Shown here piece after piece: positions 7,501-19,000 of a stretch of DNA of 32,177 bases; position 1 is the stretch's first letter, and every line of letters begins with the position of its first letter. Both the position numbers and the translations under genes were made by a program. The DNA lies in assembly GCF_019904155.1 (NCBI RefSeq), contig NZ_JAHCMB010000177.1, positions 19,951 through 52,127 of the forward strand, written 5' to 3'. This DNA comes from Paenibacillus sinensis (lineage in GTDB: Bacteria; Bacillota; Bacilli; Paenibacillales; Paenibacillaceae). A model generated the notes under the pieces. It saw nothing but the letters and a program-made list of their open reading frames with translations, was not told where the DNA came from and did no database searches.

Positions 7501-10061
7501 ATCCAGGTTTCCAGAATGGCCTTGGAGTCTTTATTACTCTCAAAAGACGCCGCTTCGGCTTTACCCTTATTAACCTGTGCAGTAAAGGCTCCGGCTGGCA
7601 GGTTCCCAAGGATAAAACCGTCCAATACCTTTAACAAGCCCTCTCTTGAATTCGCCGGAAACGCCAGGCGATGCTCCATTGCTTCGCGTCCTGCCTGCAT
7701 GGTGTAAGCCATATCCGCCAGGTTCAGGCTCTCTTGCTCTTCGATCCAGCCCTTTATCGATTCGGCATACCTTTTTAACTGCTCTTGGCTTTTTGCCGAC
7801 AATACAAAGAGCACGGGATTAATGTCCATATTAACCCGTGCTTCATTTGCATCTTCGGAAAGGTATTCATCTATGACGATATGGGCATTTGTTCCGCTGA
7901 ATCCGAAGGCGCTTACAGCTGCACGACGTGGTATTCCGGGAGAAGCTTCCCAGGACTGCAGACGATCGTTGATATAAAAAGGGCTGTCTGCTAAGGAAAT
8001 ATGCTCGTTCAGTGAATGAAAATGAACTGCAGGCGGCAGCATCCTATGTTTAAATGCCAGCAAAACCTTCATCACCCCGGCTGCTCCTGCTGCTGTTAAC
8101 AGATGTCCGATATTGCTTTTAACCGAGCCCAGGGCGCAGTAGTTTTTTTCATTTGTATAGGACCTGAACGCTTCGGTCAACGCCTCCACTTCAATGGGAT
8201 CACCAAGCTTGGTCCCCGTCCCATGCGTTTCGATCAGTGAAATCGTTTCCGGGTTGATATCAAAGCGTTTATATACATCCTGCTCCAGTTGAGTTTGGGA
8301 GTTTGCGCTGGGAGCGGTCATGCCATTGGTCTTTCCATCCTGATTGACTCCCCAGCCGCGAATCACCCCATAAATGGGGTCGCGGTCCCGAACAGCGTCG
8401 GAGAGCCGTTTTAACAGAACAACGCCTACGCCCTCTCCGGGTACAAATCCATTGGCTTTGGCATCAAATGTGAAGCATCTGCCATCCTTGGACAACATGC
8501 CTGCTTTACTGGTCGCAATATGCATGGACGGCCCTATCATGACAAATACTCCGCCGGCCAAAGCCAAATCACTGGTCCCCAGAATCAGGCTGTTGCAGGC
8601 TTCCGCTATCGCCACAAGCGATGAGGAACAAGCCGTATCAATGGCTAAACAGGGACCTTTTAAGTTTAACAAATAAGATATCCTTGCACTTAGAATGGCA
8701 GTCGAAGTCCCGGTAAAGACCTGTGCGTTTATTCTCCGGGTGTCCGGAGATTGTCCGTAGTCATTAGGCACGCAACCAACATAAACGCCGCATCGGCTTC
8801 CGGATAGAGAATACGGGTTTAATCCGGCATCTTCAATGCAGTGCCAGCAGTTTTCGATGAACAAGCGCTGCTGCGGGTCCATCCATTCTGCTTCTGCAGG
8901 CGAAATATTGAAGAACAGGGGATCAAACTTGTCCACATCATCTAGAAGCCCCATCCATTTGCTATAGGTTTTTCCCGGAACTTTCGGGTCAGCATGGTAA
9001 TGATCTTGAACAGACCACCGAGTGGGAGGTATCTCTGAGATACAATCCTTCCCCTGAGCAATGTTGCTCCAGAACTGATCCAGATCCTTGGCTTCAGGGA
9101 ATTGCCCCGACATCCCGATAATGGCAATTGAATCATGTGAGATTGATTTCTGATGTCCGGCTGATTCCTTTGCCGGAGACTGTTTAACCCGGGTATCAGC
9201 CAGATCATTATTGAATATGGATTCTATCCTGTCTCTTACTTCTGGCTGGTTCACAAAGGTTCTTTGATGCATTATCAATTCTTTGTCAAAGGTTGGGCGC
9301 AGCTGTTCCCTAATGGATGCCGTCATCTGGTCTTTTAATGCAATCAATGATTCTCTGGGCGCCTGGGCTAATTCTTTTGCCAGCTGTATCGCATAGGGAA
9401 GCACTTCATTTCTCGGTAACACCGGGAAGGCAACTCCTTTTGCCTCCAGTTCCGATCCACGGAATTGCCTTCCGGTAAACAGAATTTCCTGTGCGAGGGT
9501 AATCCCGAACTTTTCCGGAAAAATCAATGTCGCTCCTGCACCGGGCGTAAAACCATACTTCATATAATTGCTGGAATAATAGCTATCCCTGCTCATCGCA
9601 ATAAAATCGCAAAACATTCCCATGGCCCAACCAGCGCCAATTCCATGCCCTTGCATGGCAGCGATGACAGGAATCTTACAGTCCAAGGCAAGGCTATAAA
9701 TATTGATATCGGTAAACTTCACCTTGCCTTCCTGTATGGCCAGCAGCCCCTCCTTGGTACCGCCAGAGGCAAAGTAGCTGTCATACCCGGTCAGGATAAC
9801 GACTTTATAGTCCGATCCGGCACTAATCGTCTCAAAAGCCTGAACCAGTCCATCGACCAGTTCCTCGGAGAATGTATTCTTATTGGCACGATCCTGCATC
9901 GTCAATAGAACAATTCCCGGTTCGATCTCCTGTAAATCAACTGCCTTATGCCGCTCAGACAGATCGGAAGCCGTACCCATTAGTTGTTCCAATTCCTTCT
10001 CGGCACTTTCTGCGCTTAATTCACCCGTTTGAAGTGCACGAAAAATCTCTTTTGCATTCAT
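4557..10061 (-). CDS. PKS B: trans-AT polyketide synthase ECH2-KS-ACP-KS-ACP
   Basis: 1834 aa from the ATG at 10061, which has GAGGGG 6 nt upstream; a TTG one codon earlier is less likely. Domains: helical docking motif (1-28, NAKEIFRALQTGELS); enoyl-CoA-hydratase-like ECH2 (about 44-290, with Lys115 in KFTD and His265 in MHQRTF matching the PksI K80/H230 decarboxylase pair); KS (about 311-733; C478, H613, H653); ACP (GVDSI, S981); KS (about 1060-1502; C1238, H1373, H1413); ACP (GMESV, S1762). There is no AT, KR or DH, so both modules should leave beta-keto groups. Each KS is followed by the conserved flanking subdomain ending near YPFxxExYW that is typical of trans-AT enzymes. The embedded ECH2 sits directly after the tandem ACPs of PKS A, as expected if it finishes the beta-branch made there. 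The C-terminal tail (GLEDVANELRDLL) looks like a docking helix for PKS C. Confidence 0.95.
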   Translation of the reverse strand: MNAKEIFRALQTGELSAESAEKELEQLMGTASDLSERHKAVDLQEIEPGIVLLTMQDRANKNTFSEELVDGLVQAFETISAGSDYKVVILTGYDSYFASGGTKEGLLAIQEGKVKFTDINIYSLALDCKIPVIAAMQGHGIGAGWAMGMFCDFIAMSRDSYYSSNYMKYGFTPGAGATLIFPEKFGITLAQEILFTGRQFRGSELEAKGVAFPVLPRNEVLPYAIQLAKELAQAPRESLIALKDQMTASIREQLRPTFDKELIMHQRTFVNQPEVRDRIESIFNNDLADTRVKQSPAKESAGHQKSISHDSIAIIGMSGQFPEAKDLDQFWSNIAQGKDCISEIPPTRWSVQDHYHADPKVPGKTYSKWMGLLDDVDKFDPLFFNISPAEAEWMDPQQRLFIENCWHCIEDAGLNPYSLSGSRCGVYVGCVPNDYGQSPDTRRINAQVFTGTSTAILSARISYLLNLKGPCLAIDTACSSSLVAIAEACNSLILGTSDLALAGGVFVMIGPSMHIATSKAGMLSKDGRCFTFDAKANGFVPGEGVGVVLLKRLSDAVRDRDPIYGVIRGWGVNQDGKTNGMTAPSANSQTQLEQDVYKRFDINPETISLIETHGTGTKLGDPIEVEALTEAFRSYTNEKNYCALGSVKSNIGHLLTAAGAAGVMKVLLAFKHRMLPPAVHFHSLNEHISLADSPFYINDRLQSWEASPGIPRRAAVSAFGFSGTNAHIVIDEYLSEDANEARVNMDINPVLFVLSAKSQEQLKRYAESIKGWIEEQESLNLADMAYTMQAGREAMEHRLAFPANSREGLLKVLDGFILGNLPAGAFTAQVNKGKAEAASFESNKDSKAILETWIQKRMLDKIAELWVKGMDLDWDKLYDGHRPRRISMPGYPFARERYWHAKETVIAGAPAHSPVSGIADLPVPQPVLDLSGQHDLRNSEESEGMLSFMVSYFVTILSHVLKITPERIDPDSGFDKFGVDSIVVQQLNEKLEQDFGPVSSALFFTYKSVRALAQYFSEEYGEKVKQLLQPADNGIPQQMEKNVQFRDQENKNDTHTANQDIAIIGIGGQYPQAVNLDEFWKNLEDEMDCIIEIPRERWDYRKYYTQESGNSKKSGGMYCRWGSFLQDIDKFDPSFFNISPLEARFMDPQERLFLQTVASCLEDAGYTRRRLRDNSASDGRSPVGVFAGVTFNNYQLYVLKEFEKGNFAPVNSQIYSIANRVSYIFNLRGPSLSVDTACSSSLYAIHLACESIKRGECEMAIAGGVNLSLHPSKYMALCYGQFAASDGRCRSFGQDGDGYVPGEGVGAVLLKPLNKAKADADHIYGVIKGTAVNHDGKTFGYNVPNPVAQAEVIQQALEAANINPRTISYVEAHGTGTKLGDPVEVSGLSEAFGKYTADKQYCAIGSVKSNIGHLEAAAGVAQLTKVLLQMKYKRLAATLIHSDQLNPKINFENTPFFVQQRLGEWKRPVIRLDGEEREFPRRAGISSFGAGGVNVHMIVEEYDAQPDREDKAEEDNKPAIFVLSAKKEKNLQAYAGLLKEYVNKHAGERGENNKFKNIVYTLQTGRDPMPCRLAFTARGLGEIGSKLDIFLNHGADEESGLYLGNTEANNNRVPESDVESFSADSYPNIQPDKIAELWARGMEVDWEKLYPHSTAHRVPLPTYPFSKESYWVGEIMDQTLNDKDLAVDKELAVIEKTTVQEEQQQSRPDQSVFLSELCMAMEGERLEMVQGYIQEMLAKLLAFNPLDVPELHQGFFDMGMESVMSEQFRTSLEYSLNIDISETALFDYPNIAELSKYVLSLIPVPTLEDPQEYTSAGLEDVANELRDLLAQLDD
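9192..9932 (-). other. Embedded ECH2 (HMG-pathway decarboxylase) domain at the N-terminus of PKS B
   Basis: About 245 residues closely related to the free-standing ECH2 at 25822-26571 (shared MQDR.NKNTFSEELV, LTGYDSYF, ALDC.IPVIAAMQGHGIG, MKYGFTPG.GAT). The Lys and His of the ECH2 catalytic pair are both present. In known HMG cassettes this step decarboxylates 3-methylglutaconyl-ACP to give the beta-methyl branch. Confidence 0.88.
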
Positions 10062-10067
10062 CAATAA

Positions 10068-10075
10068 CCCCTCTT
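10068..10075 (-). promoter_or_regulatory. RBS of PKS B
   Basis: AAGAGGGG on the minus strand, 6 nt before the ATG at 10061. It supports the ATG over the upstream in-frame TTG at 10064. Confidence 0.7.
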
Positions 10076-10092
10076 TAAACGTTTTTGAGATG

Positions 10093-13000
10093 TCATTTCG
10101 ATTGGTGAAAAAGCCGTTCAGCGAGATCTATGTCCAAGTTGCCTTGTTGCACATTTTGTATCAACTCATGCAAGGAAAGAGATGAAGCTGGCTGCAAGGA
10201 TGCCTGGCTCAAGTCTTCCCCGCTCTTATCCAGCTCCTTTTTCAAATATTCGCAGAACTCTCTGATCGTCGGATAATCATAGAGCCTCATCGCGGCAATG
10301 GATAACCCATACTGCTTATTGATCATCTGAATCCATTCCACGCCGATAATAGAGTCCAGTCCCATATCGGTAAATTTTGCATCCAAATCCACATCGGAAC
10401 GTTTCATGGACAATATTTCGGCCAAGCTTTCCGTCAGCTCCTCCTGCATATATCCCAGAGACAGCAATCCTCCAGGCTTCACCTGAGGCATGCTTGAAAC
10501 GACATTCTCCGTGCGATCTGCCGTGGCGATGTCTTGTTTGTCCAGCTCCTTCTCCAGGAATTCAAGGAATCCCCGAAGATTCGGATAATCATAGATTCTG
10601 GTCGCTGTAATGGACAGCCCGTACCGTTTGTTGATTGCCTGAATCCATTCCACACCTGTAATGGAATCCAGCCCGATGTCCATAAAGCTCTTATCCCTGT
10701 CAACATCACTTCGTCTCATGGACAAGATATCCGCCAGGCTTGCTGCCAGCTCTTCCTCTAAATGATCCGCCCAGCCCGCTTCTTTAGCAGCGATGGGGAC
10801 TGCTGTCTCATGGTCCTTCACTTGCTGCCATAACGAAGTGCTTGGCAATGATAGTGTTATGGATGGGCGGCTTTCCGCTTCCGGTCCCTTTGCCGGCTTC
10901 TGGTCCCCCGATAAAGACTGAAGCGAAATCAAGCTAGGTTTGGCCGTTGAAGCAGGAATATTGAGGTCGGCCAATGTACGGTTGACATCAGTTTCCATTA
11001 GAGATACTTCCGTCCTTGGGGAAATCACAGCTCCAGATGCGGGTATCCAGTAGCGTTCTCTCGCAAAAGGATAAGCAGGTAAACTGATCCTCTGTGGCTT
11101 CACGTTTCCATACAGCTTATTCCAGTCGAAACTCAGCCCTTTAACCCAGAGTTCAAGGAGCCTTCCGTATTTTCTCTTGCCTAACCATGCCTCGACCGCC
11201 CTTTGTAAATCCTCATCCGCTGCAAATAGCGCAACAGTCTCTTTATTACGTTTTGCTTGTCCCCTGTATAGCCCCTCAATGCTATCCTGTCCGGCTACGA
11301 ATCCCCCCAGCTTCTCCTCCAATTCCTTAATGGACCCGACAATGCAAGCCAAACGTTCTTCCATGGCTTCGCGCCCCACCTGAAGCGTATAGGCAATATC
11401 AGCGAGGGAAGCGTCTGCAGTTTTTTTCCCTCCAATGATATCCAATAACTGCTTCGCCTGAGCTTTGAGCCGATCTTCACTTCTGGCTGACAGGACGATA
11501 ACCGCGGGGCTCTGCGTACTGACTGCTATTTGAGGTTTTTTCGCTTCGTCCGGAATATATTCTTCTATGATGACATGGGCATTGGCCCCTCCTGCTCCAA
11601 AGGATGAAACACCTGCAATTCTGGGGCATTCCACCGTCGTACCGTTAAGCTCGATCATCGGCCGCTTCCATTCTGACAGTTCCCTCTGGACCGCAAATGG
11701 AGTTTTCGCAAAGCTGATATTGTCATTTAGTTGTTTGGCATGCAGGCTTGGAACAAGCTTCTGATGTTTCATTTGCAACACGATTTTCGTTATTCCGGCA
11801 ATTCCCGCCGCAGCCTCGAGATGGCCTATATTGGATTTGACCGAACCTATGGCGCAGAAACCCGTATGCTGGGTATCCTTGCGGAAGGCCTGGGTAAGTC
11901 CTGTAATCTCGATGGGGTCGCCCAGTTCCGTTCCCGTCCCATGGGCTTCGATGTAACTGACTGTGCGGGCATTTACTCCCGCTTTATCCAGTGCTGCCCG
12001 GATCAGCTCTCCCTGAGCGTTCGGATTAGGCACGGTGTAGCCGTTGGTTTTTCCTCCGTGATTAATACTGGTTCCGCGAATGACAGCGTAAATATGGTCC
12101 CCCTCTTTCACTGCACGGGATAAAGGCTTCAGCAGAACGACCCCAACTCCCTCCCCAGGCACGAATCCGTTAGCGCCTTGTCCGAAGCTTTTGCACCTTC
12201 CGTCAGACGAGAGCATTTTCTGGGCACACAACAGGACATAGTTGGAAGGATGAAGATATAAGTTGACCCCGCCGGCAATCGCCATTTCGCAATCTCCGTG
12301 ATAGAGATGCTCGCATGCCTCATGAATCGCAGTTAGCGATGCCGAGCACATCGTGTCTATTGGCATGCTGGGTCCCTGGATATCCAGCAGATAGGAAATC
12401 CGGTTGGCCACCGATCCAAAAGAGGTGTGAGGATAAAGCCTCTTGCCCTGCTTCCACAGCTCAGCTCCATATAAATCAAAGCCTGTTTTCGTAATTCCCG
12501 CGAAGACACCAACCCTCCGGTTATACTGTACCGCAAGCTGCTCCCTGGTATAGCCTGCGTCCTCCAGTGCTTCCCAGCAGGACTCCATGAACAGCCTTTC
12601 CTGAGGATCGATGTTGATTGCCTCGCGAGGCGAAATATTGAAAAACAGCGGGTCGAAATCCGCAAAACCATCCACAAAACCTCCCCACTTGCTGTAGCTT
12701 TTGCCTTGAGCTACAGCCTCCTGGGCGTCAGGATGGTAAAATCCTTCCAGCGGCCAGCGTTCTTGAGAAATCTCGGTGATACAATCTTTCCCCGCCTGTA
12801 AATTCTCCCAATAGTCTTTCAGGTTGTTGGCCTGCGGATAACGTCCCGAGATCCCAATGATGGCAATAGGCTCCCTGCTTATCTCTGATTGCGCAGCGGA
12901 GAAGCTGGGGGCTTGTTCTCTTACCTCTTCAGCTGGAATCCCGGAGGGTGATTGGATTGCGGCATAATGCCCTAGAGACTCCTTTTCTAGCGGCCCAGCA

Positions 13001-16000
13001 GATTTTATAAGCCCAGCCCATCGGACGCACTCCTGTGAATAGGCTGTAATAAGGTATTCTGCCAAGGCTTGCAGCGTCTTATATTCAAAGAACAGGGTTT
13101 TTGACAAATCGCCAAAGTATACACTGAGCTTGTGATTGAGCTGCATAATCATAACCGAATCAATCCCATAGTTCTCCAAAGGCTCATCGGCATCGATCCG
13201 GGAAACACTCAGCTTGGTGATTTCTCCGAAAATCACCTTCAGCTTGTGCAGGATTTTCTCCTGCAAAATTCCTTGTTCCATGGGTCGATCCGTTCCATTA
13301 CCCGGTTTCGGATCGGCCTTTGGTGACTCCTCATGTATATGTTCCCACAGCTTGGACACATCGCCTTCAAATACCAGCACCTGATCTTCTCCCGCAGCCA
13401 ACCCCTGATATAACGCCCGAATCCCATTCGAGGTCTCCATGGGAACCATACCCATCTCTTGCCGCATGATCTTTTTCGTTGCTTCGCTGATCTGCATCCC
13501 CCCCTGGCTCCACAGCGGCCAATTAATGGAGAGGGTCTTCCCCCGGCGTTGGCCAGAACTTGCCAACCTATTGCGGTACCCGGCATATGCATCCATAAAG
13601 GCGTTGGCGGCGGAATAGTCGGCCTGTCCTACATTGCCCCATGCACCCGTACCGGAGGAGAATAAAATGAAAAAGTCCAGTGGCAGTTCTTTGCTTGCTT
13701 GATCAAGATTCACGAGTCCGGTGACCTTAGGTGCCAGGACCTGCCGTATTTCATCGTCGTCTTTTTTCAGTATAAAGCTGTCGCGGATTACTCCGGCACT
13801 GTGGATGATTCCATCCAGCCTACCATATTTATCGATGATGTCGCGGATCAGTCGTGCGACCTCCTCCTTCTTCGCGATATCCGTTTGTCTGTATTCCACC
13901 CTGGCGCCTAATGTCTCTAAATCCTCTAATCGGGCAGTTATCTCTGGACCTATAGGGGATCTACCGGTAAGAACCAATATGGCATCCTTGACCTTCGCGC
14001 CGATATCCCTTGCGAATAGGAGTCCCAGAGCGCCAGCTCCGCCCGTAATCAGATAGACGCCCTGCTCCTTCCACGGAACGGCCGCCGCATTCCCGGCAAC
14101 TTCAACTTCGTTCCACCCGGCAACATAGCGTCTTCCGTTGCGATAGCTGATTTTATGGTCACTGGGCCAACGGCTATTTTCCAGCAGTTTCTCTGCAACG
14201 CCTTCGTCATTCTCCTCAATCCCTATGATTTGTCCCACCAGCTTGGGATTCTCCAAGCTCGCCGTTCTTAGAAGTCCGGACAGCCCGAAACAGACCTGGT
14301 TCTCCTCCTGGCCTGGAATAACAACCTGAATCAACACCTTACCCTGAGGTCTGCCTTCAATTAGGCTGCGGATTTCTCTGAACGCCTGCAGAGTATAGTC
14401 TTGGAATCTCTCATCCATTCCCTTCTTCTCAGATTGCAAGGATATGCAGCGTACACCATCCATTCTTTCCGCAATACCTTCAGGGGAAATGCCGCAGGGT
14501 TCGCATAACATAACCAAAACCTTTTCATAGCTTGGAGCCGCTGCCTCATGGAAAGCAGCCTTTTCCTGCCAGCAAGGCTGGAGCATCAGCTTTCCGGGCG
14601 CTGCCGGGGCCTGTATAGAAACGGATGGTTCAGAATCGGAAGCTACCTCATGCCCCCCGGACTTGGCCAAGCTTCTGGCTGTCCAATAGCGCTCCCTTGT
14701 AAAAGGATAGGTTGGCAGACTTATCCGGCAAGGTTTTTTGGCATCTTCTCCGTACAACCTGTTCCAATCAAAGGCCAGTCCCTTGACCCACAGGTCCAAG
14801 AGCTTGTCATATTTTTTATACTCAACCCACTTGCCTATAGCAGCCTGCAGTTCTTCATCCGTTGCAAAAACAGCCAGTGCATCCTTATTCCCTTTGATCT
14901 GGCCGCGGTAGAGACCATTTGCATCATTCCGGCCATCCAGGAAGCTCTTCAGCTTATCCGTTAGCTCTTTCAATGACCCTGCAGTCATGGCTAACCGCTC
15001 CTCCATTGCTTCTCTTCCAACCTGAAGGGTATACGCTATATCCGCCAGGTCTTCATCCGTGAATGTCTGCTTCCCGATTGCGGCTAATAGCTGGTCAGCC
15101 TTTTCCTTGAGCCTTTCTTCGTTCTTTGCTGACAGGATCAGGATTGCAGGGTTCCTGACGGCTGATTCCATATAAGTTCTTTCTCGATGTTGCGGTATAT
15201 ATTCCTCAATAACGATATGAGCGTTTGCTCCGCCAGCCCCAAAGGATGAAATGCCGGCAATCCTCGGGTATTCCCGGACTACTCCGTCGATCCGTACCAC
15301 CGGCCTTTTCCATTCTGCCAGCTCTTGTTGGACGATAAAGGGCGTATTCCCAAACTCAATGTTTGGATTCAGAACCTTTGAATGAAGCGAAGGAGCCAGC
15401 TGACGGTTTTTCAACTGCAGCAGCACTTTTGTCATCCCGGCAATTCCTGCTGCACTCTCGCAATGTCCAATGTTCGACTTGACCGAGCCGATTGCGCAAA
15501 ACTGTTTTTCCTCCGTATCCTTCTCATAGGCTCTTGTCAAACCGGCGATTTCTATCGGATCACCCAGTTCCGTACCTGTTCCGTGCGCTTCCAGGTAACT
15601 GACGGTCCTTGGATGGACCTTTGCACGCTTCAAAGCATCTGCAACCAGTTGGAACTGCGCATTGGGATTGGGAACGGTGTAACCATTGGTCTTCCCTCCC
15701 GCGTTCAACGCACTCCCCTTGATAATTCCGTAAATATGATCTCCATCGGCAATCGCCTTAACCAAAGGCTTTAATAGAATGGCCCCTACGCCTTCTCCGT
15801 CGACAAATCCGTCGGCTTGGGCTCCAAAAGCCTTGCAGTGCTCGCCAGGACTGAGCATTGTCATAGATGCCAGCTTCATATAGTGTGTAGGGTCCAGAAC
15901 CAAATTGACTCCGCCTGCAATAGCACATTCGCTCATGCCGCTGTACAGGCTTTCCAAGGCTAGGTGAACTGCCGTCAAGGAAGAAGAGCATGCGGTATCC

Positions 16001-19000
16001 ACCGCCATACTCGGCCCCTGGAAGTTAAAAAGGTAGGAAATTCGGTTCGCAATGGACCAATAGCTAGCCCCTGTCGGATAGTTTGCATTCATAACTCCGG
16101 CATAAACCCCGACTTTTCTGCTTTCGCAAACATTTAGCGGGGTATAACCGGCATCTTCCATGCAGGCATACACGACTTCTAAAAACAGCCTCTCCTGCGG
16201 GTCCATCCTCTCGGCTTCTGCGGGCGAAATCTTGAAAAATAAGGGGTCGAATTTATCAATATCCTCAATAAATCCGCCCCATTTGCTATATATATATCCC
16301 TTTTTGCCTTTTTCCTCATGATAGTACTGCTTCCAATCCCAGCGGTCTTTCGGAATTTCAGAAATGCAATTTTCCCCTGTCCGTAAATTATCCCAGAGTT
16401 CATCGATATTATTAGCCTTGGCATAGCGCCCCGCAAGGCCGATAATGGCAATATCCTGAATTCCCGAAGCCTGGGACCCGAAGCCTTCAGGCCCTGCAGA
16501 TTTGCTCTGGAGGAAGCGCCCCCCTCTCCTCGGCATCGACAAGGGCATAGGCGGTTGAGCCTCCATCATCGCGGCGATTTCATTCTCCTCCGGAAATTCT
16601 TCGGAAAGCTGAGATTCCTCCACGCCTGCCAGGGCAATTAACGAATCCCTTTGCGTGTTCATAAAATACCCGACCAAAGCATCAATCGTTTGGTATTCAA
16701 AAAACAAGGTACTGCTGACATTTTTAAATACCTTTCTTATCGTATTGGTCAATTGAACAACCAGGAGCGAATCGATGCCATATCTTTCTAACGGCTCTGA
16801 AGAATCTATTTTGTGAGCAGGAATCTTGAGAGTATCACTTATCAGTTTCTTAATATACGCAGTGCTTCTCTCCTGCAATGAGTCCGGTAATATTCGTCCT
16901 GTCTGCTTCACCTTTATTTTATGCACAGCCTGTTCTTCTGCGGGAACTGCTGCTCTGGAAGCTAATTCTGTGTCTTTCTTCACTGCAGGCAATAATTCCG
17001 GCTTGGGCAATTGCTGTTGTCTGACAGCTCCATCACTTGCAGCAGCGATGATCTGCTGCTCGAAGCCATAAGCCTCCGGTATCTGGGAGAATACCGAATG
17101 AAATCCTTCATCTTCCAGCACCATTTTCCAGGATTGAGCAGATAGCCCCGGACATCCTGAAATACGTATTGCAGGATCTTCGTACAGCCACCATCCTTCC
17201 AGAAGGCCAAAGGTCAAATGGGCAAATAATGAATTGGAGATAAGCTCATTCATTAGAAGAAGGCCATTCTTTCTCAATACCGCCTTTGCATTGCGCAAAG
17301 TCTGGCGAATATTTTTTGTGGCATGCAATACATTTGCCGCAATCGCCAGATCATATTTTCCCATCTCGATATGCTGGACATCAAGCGGCTGTTCCACATT
17401 GAACAGCCGGTAGGTCAAGTAAGGATTTCCCGGTCCATACTCCCTTTCCGCATGCATCAAAAAGGCCCTCGAAACATCGGTATAACAATATTCCTGTATG
17501 TGCTTCCGGTACTTGCTCAGTTTCTTCAATACCGTGCCGGTAGTTCCCCCGGTTCCGGCCCCGATCTCGATGATCCGCACCTGTGCAGACGGGTCCTGCT
17601 TAATCCGCTCCGCCATATATTCCGCCACAGTATCGGATAATACCTCGTTATAATAATCCGCAGACGGATTGTTCTTGTAAATCCCCTCCACCAACTCCAT
17701 GGAGGAATTGGGGAACATCAGATCAGTGGGCTGGACCTTCCCGGTAAGAATTTGGGGTAAAGCCCCCATCATTGCTTCCAATAAAAGCACCTGGGCCTTC
17801 AAGTTGGGATTTTCCAACCAATTGGCTTTTTTTCGATCCCACTCATTCCATATTGCCTTAATATCCAACTGTCTTGTACTGGCCAATACCGAGTATACCG
17901 CTCCATCATACGTGATATATTCATTCTGGATTAGAACAGCGATACTTTCTTCCAACCACCTGTCGTACAAGCCGCTAATCGCCGTATTTGCCTTAAAATC
18001 TGCCGCAGCCGTTTCTTTTTCGGTAAATAATCCAATTGACTGCAGTTGTCCCAACAGCAGCTTGCACAGAAGACTGTCCAGCTCTTGCCTTGCAGACAAA
18101 TTGGGGTACTCCCCTGCCAGATACTCTGCCAGTTCGTTGAGGGTTTCATATTCAATAAATGCACTGCAAGACAGCTCGAATCCATACACTTCACTTAGCC
18201 TGTCGGCAAGCTCCGCCGCCTTGATAGGGTCAAATCCGTATTCCGTCAATCGAACATCTGCATCAATATGTTCCTCGGATACATGAAGTAATTCAGTCGC
18301 TGCTTTCATTAGAACCAGCTTTATTTCATCCCGCACTCCCCAGGCACTCATCTCCATAGCAAGAGGGTCAGATTTCTGCTTGAGCCGAATATCTATCTCG
18401 GGACCATCCTGGCAGACTGTTATCCAGTCCTGTTCATTCAGCCCATCCAAAACCAGAGGTTTCGTTGTTTTCATGAAAGCCATTTGATTCATTGGTGCGG
18501 AAGCAAGCGCTTCCAGAGCCTTCAAAGCCTCTTCCGGCTCAATGGAGCCTATGCCCGCCTGTGCCATTCGTTCCTGGTAGGACTCTGAAGCAACGATCCC
18601 CACACTGCCCCAATACCCCCAATTCATCACTTTCACCGCACAGTCCCGTTCAAGCGCAAGCTGATCGGCAAAAGCATCCTTAAAGGTACATCCGGAAGCA
18701 TAGTTGCTCTGTCCGGCAGATTTCAGGAATGAAATCATCGAAGAAAAGAAAAGCACGAAATCCAGAGGCTCTTCCTGCATGACCTGTGCTATACGCACAC
18801 TCACATCGACCTTGGCGGAAAGCCCGGCCCTAAACCTGTCCTCATCCATATTGGCCAGGCTTTGATCAAGCAGCACGATGGCGGCATGAACCACTCCATG
18901 AATCTGAGCATGCTTCTCTTTGATTTCTTCGTAAGCCTTCTGCAACGACTGTCGGTCGCTTGCATCGGCAGCTATATAATCAGGCACCGGCCCAAGAGCC

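Noticed and set aside
17699..18286. A 195-codon plus-strand open frame, and similar ones at 5730-6137, 14548-14964, 19369-19833 and 9465-9908
   Set aside because: All lie opposite confirmed PKS domains on the minus strand, have no recognisable protein family or convincing RBS, and are what high codon bias on the coding strand produces.
18700..18760. KR2 judged inactive because YxxxN reads YASGC
   Set aside because: The NYASGCTFKDAFA form is common in KR domains of trans-AT lines as I know them, and the Tyr and Ser are present.
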